64,000 nt of DNA from Alishewanella agri BL06 (GCF_000272005.1 NZ_AKKU01000001.1:1-64000), one strand, 5' to 3'; numbered from the stretch's first letter, positions 37,738-47,235 are shown. Notes: generated by a model not told the origin, from the letters alone. Numbers and translations are program-made.

Positions 37738-38054
37738 TTTCGGTCGAATAAATCGCCTTCAAATTGCATGATGCGTTTGGCCAGCATCTCAACATTAATC
37801 TTGTATTTACCTTCCGCAATAGCTTGCTTAATTTTGTCGACACGCTCTTGGTCGATACCACTGCTATTGGCTGCCTTTTCCTGTAATTTAGAAAACTGCT
37901 GCGCTTGCGGGGTAATCGATACTGAGTCCTGCTTTTGCGTTGCCTGACTGGACGCATTTTGCTGCACAGCAGTTTGCTGGCGCTGTACCAGTTGGTCAGT
38001 TTTGTCTGACTTTACTTGCGGAGTATTCTGCAAGTTATTGATATTAATTGCCAT
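37734..38054 (-). CDS. flgM: anti-sigma-28 factor FlgM
   Basis: A 106-aa negative regulator that holds FliA inactive until the hook is finished and FlgM is secreted. The disordered N-terminus (MAININNLQNTPQ) is followed by the sigma-binding C-terminal half DQERVDKIKQAIAEGKYKIN with EMLAKRIMQFEGDL, the family hallmark. GGTGATGAGG lies upstream of the ATG. A near-consensus sigma-28 promoter precedes it, giving negative feedback on its own sigma factor. It is first of the flgM-flgN pair. Confidence 0.93.
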   Translation of the reverse strand: MAININNLQNTPQVKSDKTDQLVQRQQTAVQQNASSQATQKQDSVSITPQAQQFSKLQEKAANSSGIDQERVDKIKQAIAEGKYKINVEMLAKRIMQFEGDLFDRK

Positions 38055-38095
38055 AATAGAACCTCATCACCTTAAACACAGTCCTTATGCTCAGG

Positions 38096-38122
38096 TTAAC
38101 GGCTGCACTTAATAAAACTTTA
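38096..38122 (-). promoter_or_regulatory. sigma-28 promoter of flgM
   Basis: On the minus strand TAAA (38122-38119), 15 bases, then GCCGTTAA (38103-38096), one base from consensus. It lies about 42 bp before the flgM ATG. Confidence 0.75.
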
Positions 38123-38131
38123 GCTTTTTTT

Positions 38132-38842
38132 CTAAAATTTTATCCGGACTTGATTCACGCCAACGACCTCGGAACTGATGTTGCGGCCAGACTGCTGGTT
38201 TTTAACCTGAACGGTGTCACCCAAACTGCCGTCTTGCTGCGCAACGCCTGTGGTACTGACTGCTAAACCACCCTGGCTAATCTGTATTGTAACAATATCG
38301 CCACGGCAAACAAGACATAAGTCTTGTAAACTAATTATCTGCCCGACACTTAAACTGCGTTTGTTACGGCTGCCAACGATAAGCGCAGGCTCTTGCACAA
38401 TAGCGCCTCGCACTAATCGCCGCTCACGACGTTGTATTTCCAGCATATCGGCAGTAAGAGCGGTTCCTGGAGCGATATTTTGCCGGCTGACTACCAGCTC
38501 CAGCCATTCGGTCAGGCGTGCCGGAATAAATAGCTGCCAAACTAACGGCGCATTGCAACTCACCTGCACCGTGGTTTGCCGGGGATTATAGTTTGCCGGC
38601 AGACTGAACTCAGGCGCATGCGCACAGCTTTTGTTACCAATCCGGTTATCCAGCGCCGTTAGTTGCACTTCCGTATCGGTGTCAGCGGTCGCAAATTGCT
38701 GATTGACCCAGACCTCGGCTAATTCGGTTAATTGCTCTGGCGTATAGCTCTGGTTATCGTCGGCGTGTACTTTAAGCAAACAAACCGACAACAATGATGC
38801 TGTAAACAGGGCTCGGCAGATAAAATTTTCGTACTTTTTCAT
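38132..38842 (-). CDS. flgA: flagellar P-ring assembly chaperone FlgA
   Basis: A 236-aa periplasmic protein that assists FlgI polymerisation into the P ring. After a signal peptide (ALFTASLLSVCLLKVHA) there is an N-terminal domain with two conserved cysteines (NKSCAHAP, VSCNAPLVW). A SAF domain follows: NIAPGTALTADMLEIQRRE, AIVQEPALIVGSRNKRSLSV, CRGDIVTIQISQGGLAVS and GDTVQVKNQQSGRNIS. Same direction as flgM and divergent from cheV. Confidence 0.92.
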   Translation of the reverse strand: MKKYENFICRALFTASLLSVCLLKVHADDNQSYTPEQLTELAEVWVNQQFATADTDTEVQLTALDNRIGNKSCAHAPEFSLPANYNPRQTTVQVSCNAPLVWQLFIPARLTEWLELVVSRQNIAPGTALTADMLEIQRRERRLVRGAIVQEPALIVGSRNKRSLSVGQIISLQDLCLVCRGDIVTIQISQGGLAVSTTGVAQQDGSLGDTVQVKNQQSGRNISSEVVGVNQVRIKF

Positions 38843-38929
38843 ATAGTTTGGCTATGCTTTACAGATAAAGGGTTATAACATGACCGCCAGGTACCGCTCA
38901 GTCATTTTTCTGTCACTGCTAGCCAATTA

Positions 38930-38945
38930 TGCAAGTACCGCGCCC
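38930..38945 (-). promoter_or_regulatory. possible sigma-54 promoter of flgA
   Basis: On the minus strand GGGCGCGGTACTTGC contains GG (38944-38943), 10 bases, and GC (38932-38931). It is about 90 bp before the flgA start. The match outside the invariant bases is moderate. Confidence 0.45.
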
Positions 38946-38968
38946 ATTAGCAGATAAAGGAGCCATTG

Positions 38969-39898
38969 ATGTCTAGTATCCTAGATTCCGTTAACCAACG
39001 CACGCAGTTGGTTGGGCAAAACCGCCTTGAGCTACTGTTGTTTAAACTCAATGGTCGGCAACGGTATGGCATCAATGTGTTTAAGGTGCGAGAGGTGCTG
39101 CAGTGCCCGCAATTAACTGCGATGCCGAAGCGGAATAAATTTGTACGCGGTATTGCCCATATCCGCGGTCAAACCATTTCTGTTATCGATTTAAGCCTTG
39201 CCACTGGCGGCAAGCCCATCGCCGATTTGTCGACTGCGTTTATCATCATTTCTGAATATAACCGCTCGGTACAAGGCTTCTTGGTAAGTGGGGTTGAGCG
39301 CATTGTTAATATTAATTGGGAGGCGATTATGCCGCCACCCAAAGGCACCAGCGGCAAACAAAGTTATCTGACGGCGGTAACGGAAATTGACAAAGAATTG
39401 GTCGAGATCCTGGATGTGGAGAAAATACTGGAAGAGATTTCTCCTTCGCCAACGATGATCCGGGATGAAGCCCTAACCAAGAGTATTACAACAGATTTGG
39501 GTAACCGCTTAATTCTGATTGCTGATGACTCTGCTGTAGCGCGCAATCAGGTAAAGCGGGCGCTGGAACCGCTGGGCGTGCAAATGCATTTGGTAAATAA
39601 TGGCCGGGAAGCCTTAACCTATTTACAACAGCTAGCGAAAGACTGTCAGACCTCGATCACGGAAAAAGTAGGGTTATTAATTTCCGATATCGAAATGCCA
39701 GAGATGGATGGCTACACTCTGACAGCAGAAGTCAAAGCCGATCCGAAACTGCGCAAATTACACGTGATTCTGCATACTTCATTAAGCGGGGTGTTTAATC
39801 AGCAGATGGTACAAAAAGTTGGTGCTGAGGATTTTATTGCCAAATTTAATCCTGATGAGCTGGCACAGTCAGTACAAAAGTGGTTACACACTGATTAA
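38969..39898 (+). CDS. cheV: chemotaxis coupling protein CheV
   Basis: A 309-aa adaptor between chemoreceptors and CheA. A CheW-like domain fills residues ~18-165 (YGINVFKVREVLQCPQL, VRGIAHIRGQTISVIDLSLA). A receiver domain follows (~178-309) with acidic pocket LILIADDSAVARNQ, phospho-acceptor Asp in LLISDIEMPEMDGYTL and Lys in DFIAKFNPDEL. The ATG at 38969 has AAAGGAG at good spacing. cheV-cheR directly before flgB is the order in Vibrio and Shewanella. Confidence 0.95.
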   Translation: MSSILDSVNQRTQLVGQNRLELLLFKLNGRQRYGINVFKVREVLQCPQLTAMPKRNKFVRGIAHIRGQTISVIDLSLATGGKPIADLSTAFIIISEYNRSVQGFLVSGVERIVNINWEAIMPPPKGTSGKQSYLTAVTEIDKELVEILDVEKILEEISPSPTMIRDEALTKSITTDLGNRLILIADDSAVARNQVKRALEPLGVQMHLVNNGREALTYLQQLAKDCQTSITEKVGLLISDIEMPEMDGYTLTAEVKADPKLRKLHVILHTSLSGVFNQQMVQKVGAEDFIAKFNPDELAQSVQKWLHTD

Positions 39899-39914
39899 GC
39901 ACTGAGGACCTTCG

Positions 39915-40748
39915 GTGACAGATAAGCAATTACAAGAAAGTGAATACCGCCAGTTCCGTGATTTTTTGGAGCAGCAGTGCGGTATTGTGCTGGGTGAGAA
40001 CAAACAGTATCTGGTAAAGAGCCGGCTTGGGCCCTTAATGCAGCGTTTTAGTATTGCTACCTTGTCCGAGTTGCTCACCAAAACCATGAATCCGTTTGAA
40101 CGCCAATTACGCTCAGCCGTTATTGACGCCATGACCACTAACGAAACACTCTGGTTTCGGGATACTTACCCCTACGAGCTGTTAAAGAGCCAAATTTTTC
40201 CGGAGCTGGAAAAAACTTGCCGCAGCGTCAAAATTTGGTCAGCGGCCAGTTCGTCAGGGCAAGAGCCTTATTCGATTTCTATGACCGTGCTCGAGTACCA
40301 GCAGGGGCGCCCGAATGCGTTTCCTGGTGGTGTCAGTATTCTAGGTACCGATATTTCCAATACTATGCTGGAACATTGCCAGCGAGCCGAGTATGACGGT
40401 TTAGCCTTAGCCCGGGGCTTGTCGCCAGAGCGGCGTAGCCGCTTTTTTGAAGACAGTGGCAAGGGGATGATGCGGGTAAAAGAGCAGGTTCGTAAAAACG
40501 TCAGTTTTCGCCACCTAAACCTACTCGACTCTTATACCTTGTTAGGTAAGTTCGATATTATCTTTTGTCGTAACGTGTTGATTTACTTCTCTCCCGAAGT
40601 AAAAACCAAGATCATCCGCCAGTTTGCGCAGGCTTTAAACAGCCGGGGCTATTTAATTCTGGGCGCTTCCGAGTCACTGTCTAGTCTGAATGAAGACTTT
40701 GAGATGCTGCGCTGTAATCCCGGCATTATCTACCGCAAGAAAACCTAG
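39915..40748 (+). CDS. cheR: chemotaxis protein methyltransferase CheR
   Basis: A 277-aa SAM-dependent enzyme that methylates glutamates of chemoreceptors. The N-terminal helical domain carries YLVKSRLGPLMQRF. The catalytic domain has TNETLWFRDTYPYE, the SAM motif WSAASSSGQEPYSISM, ILGTDISNTML and FDIIFCRNVLIYFSPEVK. It begins with GTG, with GAGG upstream, 16 bp after cheV; probably cotranscribed. The matching methylesterase is not in this window. Confidence 0.95.
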   Translation: MTDKQLQESEYRQFRDFLEQQCGIVLGENKQYLVKSRLGPLMQRFSIATLSELLTKTMNPFERQLRSAVIDAMTTNETLWFRDTYPYELLKSQIFPELEKTCRSVKIWSAASSSGQEPYSISMTVLEYQQGRPNAFPGGVSILGTDISNTMLEHCQRAEYDGLALARGLSPERRSRFFEDSGKGMMRVKEQVRKNVSFRHLNLLDSYTLLGKFDIIFCRNVLIYFSPEVKTKIIRQFAQALNSRGYLILGASESLSSLNEDFEMLRCNPGIIYRKKT

Positions 40749-40770
40749 CCTGATAACACTTCACTAATTT

Positions 40771-40787
40771 TTGGCCTGCTCTTTGCA
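40771..40787 (+). promoter_or_regulatory. sigma-54 promoter of the flgBCDE operon
   Basis: TTGGCCTGCTCTTTGCA has GG (40773-40774) and GC (40785-40786) separated by 10 bases. It is 38 bp before the flgB ATG. Confidence 0.75.
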
Positions 40788-40824
40788 TTGCCTGGTTGAG
40801 TGTTCAACTTAAGGTGGCAAAAAA

Positions 40825-41226
40825 ATGGCTATCAGTTTTGACAAAGCATTTGGCATGCACCAGCAAGCACTGCTGATCCGTGATCGCCGTGCCCAGGTTC
40901 TGTCTGAGAATATCGCCAATGCCGATACCCCCGGCTACAAAGCCAAAGAGCTCGATTTTCAACAAGCACTGAATAATGCGCAGTCCCGTCAGGCGCGGCC
41001 GGTAAGCCGAACCCATGAAGGGCATTTTCATATTTCTACTGAAGTCCGGCAGGAAGTGAAGTTTCGTAACCCGGATCAACCCGATACTGGCGACGGCAAC
41101 AGCGTCGATATGCATCGCGAGCGTAATGCCATGATGCAAAATGCCATTGAGTATCAAACCAGTTTACAGTTTCTGAATAGCCGAATCAGTGGCCTGAAAA
41201 AAGCTATCACAGGTACAGGACAATAA
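40825..41226 (+). CDS. flgB: flagellar basal-body rod protein FlgB
   Basis: A 133-aa proximal rod subunit exported by the flagellar type III system. The N-terminal rod signature is RRAQVLSENIANADTPGYKA, and the C-terminal part NSVDMHRERNAMMQNAIEYQ is typical of FlgB. It is the first gene of flgBCDE and is followed by flgC after 2 bases. Confidence 0.96.
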   Translation: MAISFDKAFGMHQQALLIRDRRAQVLSENIANADTPGYKAKELDFQQALNNAQSRQARPVSRTHEGHFHISTEVRQEVKFRNPDQPDTGDGNSVDMHRERNAMMQNAIEYQTSLQFLNSRISGLKKAITGTGQ

Positions 41227-41228
41227 TT

Positions 41229-41651
41229 ATGAGCTTATTTAAAGTGTTTGATATTGCCGGCTCAGGCATGACTGCGCAGTCGGTACGAATGAATACCACC
41301 GCCAGTAATATTGCGAATGCTAATAGCGTCAGTAGTAGTATTGATCAGGTTTATAAAGGCCGGCATCCGGTATTTGCGGCAGAACTGTCCGAGGCAAAGC
41401 GGCAACAAGATGCCGGTAGCGGCGTAAAAGTGCTGGGTATTGTCGAGTCAGAGGCGCCACCGGTGGTGGAGTATGCGCCCAATCATCCGCTGGCAGATGA
41501 AAACGGCTATGTCTACAAGCCTAACGTCAATATTATGGAAGAGATGGCCAACATGATCTCGGCATCACGCTCTTACGAAACCAATGTGCAAACTGCCGAT
41601 GCTGCCAAGCAAATGTTAATGCGCACTCTACGCTTAGGGCAGAGCTCTTAA
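41229..41651 (+). CDS. flgC: flagellar basal-body rod protein FlgC
   Basis: A 140-aa rod subunit. FDIAGSGMTAQSVRMNTTAS with SNIANANSVS is the N-terminal rod motif; PNVNIMEEMANMISASRSYE and NVQTADAAKQMLMRTLRLGQ form the conserved C-terminal helix. Starts 2 bases after flgB. Confidence 0.96.
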   Translation: MSLFKVFDIAGSGMTAQSVRMNTTASNIANANSVSSSIDQVYKGRHPVFAAELSEAKRQQDAGSGVKVLGIVESEAPPVVEYAPNHPLADENGYVYKPNVNIMEEMANMISASRSYETNVQTADAAKQMLMRTLRLGQSS

Positions 41652-41661
41652 GGACTAACTG

Positions 41662-42345
41662 ATGACGACCGTTAATAATAATTCTGCACTGGATGGGATG
41701 TACTGGGACAACAAAAACAAGGTACCAGACAAGAATAATGGTGCTTTAACCCAATCTGATTTTTTTGCTTTGTTAACCCAGCAACTGGCATTTCAGGATC
41801 CGACCAAGCCGGTTGAGAATGATCAGATGATTGCGCAGATGACCAACTTTACCATGGCCGATGGTATTTCAAAGTTAAATGAAAACTTTACCAGTCTGGC
41901 GCAAAGCATGAGCTCTAACCAGGCACTGCAGGCGTCGTCGCTAGTTGGACGCAGTGTGTTGACGCAGTCAGACCAGTTAGTTTTTACCGGCGATTCGTTA
42001 TCGCGTGGTCAGATTAACGTCGATACCGTGGCCGACAATATGAAAGTGATTATTACCAAACCCAATGGCGAATTAGTGAATACCTTTAGTGTGGATAATC
42101 CACAACTGGGTAAGAACGAGTTTGTTTGGGATGGTACCGATGGTGATGGTGAAGCAATGCCACCCGGACTTTACAATATCAAGGTGGAAGTTAGTGCCAA
42201 CGGTAAAACCGAAACCGTGCCCGTGCAGGTCTACACCCCGGTTTCCAGCGTCAGCATGGGCAACAATGGTAATGGCATTATGCTTAATCTGATTGGTTTG
42301 GGATCAGTCAAATTGGCTGATGTGTTAGAAGTTTCTTACAGTTAA
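41662..42345 (+). CDS. flgD: flagellar hook capping protein FlgD
   Basis: A 227-aa scaffold needed for hook assembly and removed afterwards. The N-terminal region FFALLTQQLAFQDPTKPVEN with DQMIAQMTNF is the FlgD signature. A Tudor-like and a fibronectin-like domain follow (SSLVGRSVL; NEFVWDGTDGDGEAMPPGLY). Between flgC and flgE as in all related clusters. Confidence 0.95.
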   Translation: MTTVNNNSALDGMYWDNKNKVPDKNNGALTQSDFFALLTQQLAFQDPTKPVENDQMIAQMTNFTMADGISKLNENFTSLAQSMSSNQALQASSLVGRSVLTQSDQLVFTGDSLSRGQINVDTVADNMKVIITKPNGELVNTFSVDNPQLGKNEFVWDGTDGDGEAMPPGLYNIKVEVSANGKTETVPVQVYTPVSSVSMGNNGNGIMLNLIGLGSVKLADVLEVSYS

Positions 42346-42370
42346 ATAACCGCTTAAGGTGAGGTGACAT

Positions 42371-43672
42371 ATGAGTTTTCAAATTGCATTAAGCGGCATT
42401 GCTGCTGCGCAGAAAGATTTAGATACCACGGCCAATAATATCGCAAACGTGAATACCACCGGCTTTAAAGAGTCGCGTGCCGAGTTTGCTGATGTGTATG
42501 CATCATCAGTTTTCCAATCAGCAAAAACCAAAGTGGGTGATGGTGTGCGGACCGCTGCGGTTGCCCAGCAGTTCCAGCAAGGTGCGCTGCAATTTACCAA
42601 TAACTCACTGGATTTAGCGATTACCGGTGATGGTTTTTTTGTTACCGCTTCTGAAGTCGGCTCGCGGGACTATTCTTATACCCGCGCCGGTGCATTTAAG
42701 CTGGACAGTAACAACTTTATTGTCGATAACAACGGCAATTTCTTGCAGGGGTATCCGGTAGATACTGAAAGTGGCTCTACCACTTCGGTCAGTTTAAGTA
42801 CCACTAACCCGATTCAAATTCCAACCACCGCCGGGGCACCCAGTGCAACGCGGGATGTGTTTTTAAGTATGAATCTGGATTCAAGAGCTCTGCCACCGAC
42901 AGTCGCTACTTTTGATCTTGAAAATCGAGCCAGTTATAACAGTACCACCTCGACTACCATATACGACAGTCTGGGACAGGCACATATTTTAAGTATTTAC
43001 TTTGTGAAAAATACATCCAATGAGTGGGATGTGTACGGTGCTTTTGATGGAGATCCCTTACCTATAGCACCTTTGACTTCGTTAGAGTTTACATCCGCTG
43101 GTTTACCGGCTGGCTCGAACAATGACGGTTCTGGCTTATTTGATGATGCATTAGTGCCGGTGGGCGTGCTAAACGGCCTGCTTACTAACGGGGCGAGTTT
43201 CGGTGATCCAGCCAACGACTTCGGTATTCGTTTCCGCGATGAGGCTGGGACCAGACGGCCAACGCAATATGCATCAAATTTTGAAGTGGGTACTTTAAGT
43301 CAGAATGGTACTACTGTCGGTCGTTTAACTGGTTTGGATATTGATGCCAGCGGCAAGATTATGGCGACCTATTCTAACGGCGATCAGCAGTATTTATCTC
43401 AGGTATCAATGGTGCGCTTTGCCAATCCACAGGGGTTAAGTCAGTCAGGGAATACGTCGTGGCGGGCGAGTTTAGCATCGGGCGAACCGCTGGCGGGTGA
43501 GCCTAATACCGGTACCTTTGGTAGTGTTCAAAGCTCAGCGTTAGAACAATCAAACGTTAACCTGACTACGGAGCTAGTGGATTTAATCAGTGCCCAGCGT
43601 AACTTCCAGGCCAACTCCAGAGCGCTGGAAGTCAATAGCTCGTTACAGCAAACGATTCTGCAGATCCGGTAA
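42371..43672 (+). CDS. flgE: flagellar hook protein FlgE
   Basis: A 433-aa hook subunit. The N-terminus SFQIALSGIAAAQKDLDTTA with NNIANVNTTGFKESRAEFAD, the D1 segment LDLAITGDGFFVT, and the C-terminal ALEQSNVNLTTELVDLISAQ with RNFQANSRALEV identify it. The central region is the variable exposed domain. It is closed by a strong terminator, so flgBCDE forms one transcription unit. Confidence 0.96.
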   Translation: MSFQIALSGIAAAQKDLDTTANNIANVNTTGFKESRAEFADVYASSVFQSAKTKVGDGVRTAAVAQQFQQGALQFTNNSLDLAITGDGFFVTASEVGSRDYSYTRAGAFKLDSNNFIVDNNGNFLQGYPVDTESGSTTSVSLSTTNPIQIPTTAGAPSATRDVFLSMNLDSRALPPTVATFDLENRASYNSTTSTTIYDSLGQAHILSIYFVKNTSNEWDVYGAFDGDPLPIAPLTSLEFTSAGLPAGSNNDGSGLFDDALVPVGVLNGLLTNGASFGDPANDFGIRFRDEAGTRRPTQYASNFEVGTLSQNGTTVGRLTGLDIDASGKIMATYSNGDQQYLSQVSMVRFANPQGLSQSGNTSWRASLASGEPLAGEPNTGTFGSVQSSALEQSNVNLTTELVDLISAQRNFQANSRALEVNSSLQQTILQIR

Positions 43673-43688
43673 TCCGATGTTTCTGTTT

Positions 43689-43719
43689 AAAAAGCCACGC
43701 TGTAACAGCGTGGCTTTTT
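43689..43719 (+). terminator. terminator of flgBCDE
   Basis: AAAAAGCCACGCTG and CAGCGTGGCTTTTT form a 14-bp stem with a 3-nt loop, ending in a five-T run. Confidence 0.9.
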
Positions 43720-43784
43720 GTATTTGCTTTTGCAGGCAATTCATTCTCTCCAACTTGTAGTTCTGCTGCCCGGATTAATTAATC

Positions 43785-43800
43785 TGGCACTTTCCTTGCT
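43785..43800 (+). promoter_or_regulatory. sigma-54 promoter of flgFGHIJ(KL)
   Basis: TGGCACTTTCCTTGCT matches the TGGCAC-N5-TTGC consensus perfectly; GG 43786-43787 and GC 43798-43799. It is 43 bp before flgF. Confidence 0.9.
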
Positions 43801-43842
43801 TAGTATCTTGCCAAGAGTCAATTCCTTTACACGAGGTTGCTG

Positions 43843-44589
43843 ATGGATCGTTTGCTTTATATCGCCATGAGCGGTGCCAAAGAAAATATGCATGGTATCA
43901 GTGTCAGAGCTAACAACCTGGCAAATACCGGTACAGTAGGCTTTAAAGCCGATTTTGAGCAGGCTCGCGCGATGCAGGCTTTTGGCGCAGGTTTACCAAC
44001 CCGGGTATTTTCGATGACCGAACGACCTGGTCAAAACTTTGACAGCGGTGCGCTGATTATTACTGAACGTGAGCTGGATATGGCGATTCAGGGCGACGGT
44101 TGGTTTGCAGTTCAGGATAAAGACGGTAATGAAGCCTATACCCGCGCCGGCAATATGCAATTAAGCCCAACCGGCATGCTGTTAACCGCCAGCGGTTTGC
44201 CAGTGCTCGGCGATGACGGCCCAATCCAGTTGCCGGTACCGCTTGCCAAAATGGAGATTGGTCAGGACGGTACGGTGAGCGCCAGAGTACAGGGCGCTCC
44301 GGCCAACGTAATGGAACAGGTCGGGCGAATTAAATTAGTTAAGCCACCTTATACGGAAATTGAAAAAGGTAATGATGGTTTATTCCGGCGTAAAGATGGC
44401 CAGCTAGCTGAAGTCAGTGCCGAAGTCAGCTTGCTGCATGGTGCCTATGAAGGCAGTAACGTCAATGCCATTGGCGAGATGACCAGCATGATTAGCTTAC
44501 AACGACAGTTTGAGTTGCAGGTGAAAATGATGAAGCAGGCTGAGCAAATGGATCAGCAACAAAACCAGCTGCTGCGGATTATCGGTTAA
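43843..44589 (+). CDS. flgF: flagellar basal-body rod protein FlgF
   Basis: A 248-aa proximal rod subunit. LLYIAMSGAKENMHGISVRA with NNLANTGTVGFKADFEQAR is the start motif, ELDMAIQGDGWFAVQD the central one, and SNVNAIGEMTSMISLQRQFE the C-terminal helix. The ATG at 43843 follows GAGG; an in-frame TTG two codons earlier is less likely. Confidence 0.95.
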   Translation: MDRLLYIAMSGAKENMHGISVRANNLANTGTVGFKADFEQARAMQAFGAGLPTRVFSMTERPGQNFDSGALIITERELDMAIQGDGWFAVQDKDGNEAYTRAGNMQLSPTGMLLTASGLPVLGDDGPIQLPVPLAKMEIGQDGTVSARVQGAPANVMEQVGRIKLVKPPYTEIEKGNDGLFRRKDGQLAEVSAEVSLLHGAYEGSNVNAIGEMTSMISLQRQFELQVKMMKQAEQMDQQQNQLLRIIG

Positions 44590-44659
44590 GTCAGGTTTTA
44601 GCGATTGAGGTAACCGCCTTAATCATTCGGTTCAAAGGGCTCAGGCCCGGGAGGTTCAA

Positions 44660-45448
44660 ATGCATCCGGCTTTATGGATTAGCAAAACAGGTTTAGACGC
44701 CAAACAGCGTGATATTTCGGTGATCTCGAATAACCTGGCTAACGCCAGCACCGTCGGCTTTAAGAAAAGCCGGGCGATTTTCGAGGATTTGCTTTATCAA
44801 AATATTAATCAGCCAGGTGGCCGTTCTTCACAAAACTCGGAACTGCCTAACGGATTAATGATTGGTGCCGGTACCAAGGTGGTCGCGACACAAAAAAGCT
44901 TTACCCAGGGCAATATGATTACCACCGAAAACAGTTTGGACCTAATGATTCAGGGCCATGGTTTTTATGAAGTATTAATGCCGGATGGCACCATTTCTTA
45001 CACCCGTAATGGTCAATTTACGGTAGACGGTGATGGCAATATGGTCACCTCCGGAGCCGGCTATCAGGTGCAACCGAATATTGTGATTCCGCCGGACGCG
45101 ACTTCCATCATGGTTTCGCAAGATGGTGAAGTGTCTGTGCGCTTAGCCGGGCAGGTCGAAAATGCGGTACTGGGCCAGTTGACGGTAACCAACTTTATTA
45201 ACCCGGCTGGCCTTGAACCGATAGGCCAGAACCTGTTTAAAGAAACGCCGGCCAGTGGCGATCCAGTACAAGGTATTCCGGGCCTGGAGGGGCTGGGCAT
45301 TATTGTGCAGGGGGCGCTGGAAACCTCTAACGTTAATGTCACGGAAGAGTTGGTTAGTCTGATTGAAAGTCAGCGGGTGTATGAGATGAACTCCAAAGTG
45401 ATCTCTACCGTCGATCAGATGCTGGGTTATGTCATTCAGCAGCTTTAA
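44660..45448 (+). CDS. flgG: flagellar distal rod protein FlgG
   Basis: A 262-aa distal rod subunit. HPALWISKTGLDAKQRDISV with SNNLANASTVGFKKSRAIFE and the FlgG-specific RSSQNSELPNGLMIGAGTKV are present. SNVNVTEELVSLIESQRVYE and MNSKVISTVDQMLGYV end the protein. It lies 70 bp after flgF. Confidence 0.96.
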   Translation: MHPALWISKTGLDAKQRDISVISNNLANASTVGFKKSRAIFEDLLYQNINQPGGRSSQNSELPNGLMIGAGTKVVATQKSFTQGNMITTENSLDLMIQGHGFYEVLMPDGTISYTRNGQFTVDGDGNMVTSGAGYQVQPNIVIPPDATSIMVSQDGEVSVRLAGQVENAVLGQLTVTNFINPAGLEPIGQNLFKETPASGDPVQGIPGLEGLGIIVQGALETSNVNVTEELVSLIESQRVYEMNSKVISTVDQMLGYVIQQL

Positions 45449-45458
45449 GGAGGCATTG

Positions 45459-46130
45459 ATGCGTACGTTATCGTTAGTCTTGCTGTTTAGTTTACTCACA
45501 GCTTGCGCCTCGACCCGTGAGGCAATGCCCGACGACCCGTATTTTGCGCCTTTACCGCCCGAGCCAGCACCACGGCCGGTGCTGAAGACGGGTTCGTTGT
45601 TTACTCAAACGCATTCAAACAGCTTGTATTCCGATAATAAAGCGCGCCATGAAGGTGACATTATTACCGTGGTACTGCGTGAAAAAACTCAGGCGTCAAA
45701 AAAAGCGAAAACTGAAACGCAGAAAGATAGCAATGTGGCCTTTGAGCCATTGAATATCGCCGGACGCAATGCGTCTATTGGTGGCAATGTATTGCAGTTT
45801 GGCGCGGGTAGTACCCAGGATTTTAAGGGCGATGCTAAGGCAGATCAGAGCAACAGCCTGGTCGGTGACATTTCGGTCAATGTATTGCAGGTATTATCGA
45901 ACGGTAATCTGGTGATCCGCGGTGAAAAATGGTTAACGCTGAACACCGGGAAAGAATATATCCGTTTAACCGGGGTGATCCGGCCACAAGATGTCGATGT
46001 GAATAACACTGTCGAGTCAACCAAGATTGCCAATGCGCGAATTGAGTACAGTGGTACCGGTGCCCACCATCATGGTCAATCACCTGGCTGGTTAGCACGG
46101 TTTTTTAATGGCCCCTTGTGGCCATTCTAG
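45459..46130 (+). CDS. flgH: flagellar L-ring protein FlgH
   Basis: A 223-aa outer-membrane lipoprotein that forms the L ring. The lipobox is LLTAC. HEGDIITVVLREKTQASKKA, NVLQVLSNGNLVIRGEKWLT and YIRLTGVIRPQDVDVNNTVE are family motifs. The ATG at 45459 has AAGGAGG upstream and starts a lipoprotein signal; the open frame reaches 10 codons further into flgG. Confidence 0.95.
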   Translation: MRTLSLVLLFSLLTACASTREAMPDDPYFAPLPPEPAPRPVLKTGSLFTQTHSNSLYSDNKARHEGDIITVVLREKTQASKKAKTETQKDSNVAFEPLNIAGRNASIGGNVLQFGAGSTQDFKGDAKADQSNSLVGDISVNVLQVLSNGNLVIRGEKWLTLNTGKEYIRLTGVIRPQDVDVNNTVESTKIANARIEYSGTGAHHHGQSPGWLARFFNGPLWPF

Positions 46131-46139
46131 GAGCACATA

Positions 46140-47234
46140 ATGCGTAGTAGATTCTTGCTTGTCGGTCTGTTGCTGGCGCTAATCAGTGTCACCGCCGATG
46201 CTGCGCGGATTAAAGATGTCGCCGATATCGAAGGGGTTCGTTCGAACCAGCTGGTCGGCTATGGTCTAGTGGTCGGGTTACCAGGTACCGGCGAGCAAAG
46301 CCCTTTTACAGAACAAAGCTTTCGTACCATGCTGGCAAACTTTGGTATTAATTTACCTGCCGGCACCCGCACCCAGATAAAAAATGTGGCAGCAGTGGCC
46401 ATTCACGCTGAGCTACCGGCCTTTGCCAAGCCAGGCCAGACTATTGATATTACGGTGTCTTCAGTCGGCAGTGCGAAGAGCTTACGCGGCGGAACTTTAC
46501 TGCAAACTTTCTTAACCGGTTTAGACGGTAATGTGTATGCAGTAGCGCAGGGCAGTTTAATTGTTAGTGGCTTGGGTGCTGAAGGGTTAGATGGTTCACG
46601 GATCCTGGTCAATACGCCGACAGTAGGCCGCATCCCCAACGGCGCTGTGGTAGAGCGTGAAGTTGAGTCGCCCTTTGCTAAAGGCGATTTTATTACCTTT
46701 AATCTAAAGCGGCCGGATTTTACTACGGCCAAACGGCTGGCGGAAACCATTAATGGCTTTATGGGACCGGAAACAGCCTTCTCGCTGGACGCCTCTTCTG
46801 TGCAGGTGCGGGCACCACGCGATATCAGTCAGCGCGTATCTTATTTATCAACACTGGAGAATCTGACGTTCCAACCTGCGGATCAGTCCGCGAAAATTAT
46901 TATTAACTCCCGTACCGGTACCATTGTCATTGGCAAAGACGTGCGGTTATTCCCCGCTGCAGTAACGCACGGTGGTTTAACTGTGACCATTGAGGAAAAT
47001 CCACAAGTCTCGCAACCCAACCCTCTGGCTGGCGGTGATACAGCTATTGTGCAAGACAGTATTATCAACGTTAGCCCGGAAAACTCGCGGATGTTTAAGT
47101 TTGATCCCGGTGTCACCCTGGATGATTTAGTGCGTACTGTAAATGCAGTTGGTGCCGCCCCAGGCGATCTGATGGCCATCCTGGAAGCGTTAAAAGAAGC
47201 GGGTGCTATCCATGGTGAGCTGGTGGTGATCTAA
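46140..47234 (+). CDS. flgI: flagellar P-ring protein FlgI
   Basis: A 364-aa periplasmic P-ring subunit with a signal peptide ([16 protein letters not shown]). [20 protein letters not shown], the [20 protein letters not shown] region and the C-terminal [15 protein letters not shown] are highly conserved. It starts 9 bp after flgH and ends 1 bp before flgJ. Confidence 0.96.
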   Translation: MRSRFLLVGLLLALISVTADAARIKDVADIEGVRSNQLVGYGLVVGLPGTGEQSPFTEQSFRTMLANFGINLPAGTRTQIKNVAAVAIHAELPAFAKPGQTIDITVSSVGSAKSLRGGTLLQTFLTGLDGNVYAVAQGSLIVSGLGAEGLDGSRILVNTPTVGRIPNGAVVEREVESPFAKGDFITFNLKRPDFTTAKRLAETINGFMGPETAFSLDASSVQVRAPRDISQRVSYLSTLENLTFQPADQSAKIIINSRTGTIVIGKDVRLFPAAVTHGGLTVTIEENPQVSQPNPLAGGDTAIVQDSIINVSPENSRMFKFDPGVTLDDLVRTVNAVGAAPGDLMAILEALKEAGAIHGELVVI

Positions 47235-47235
47235 G

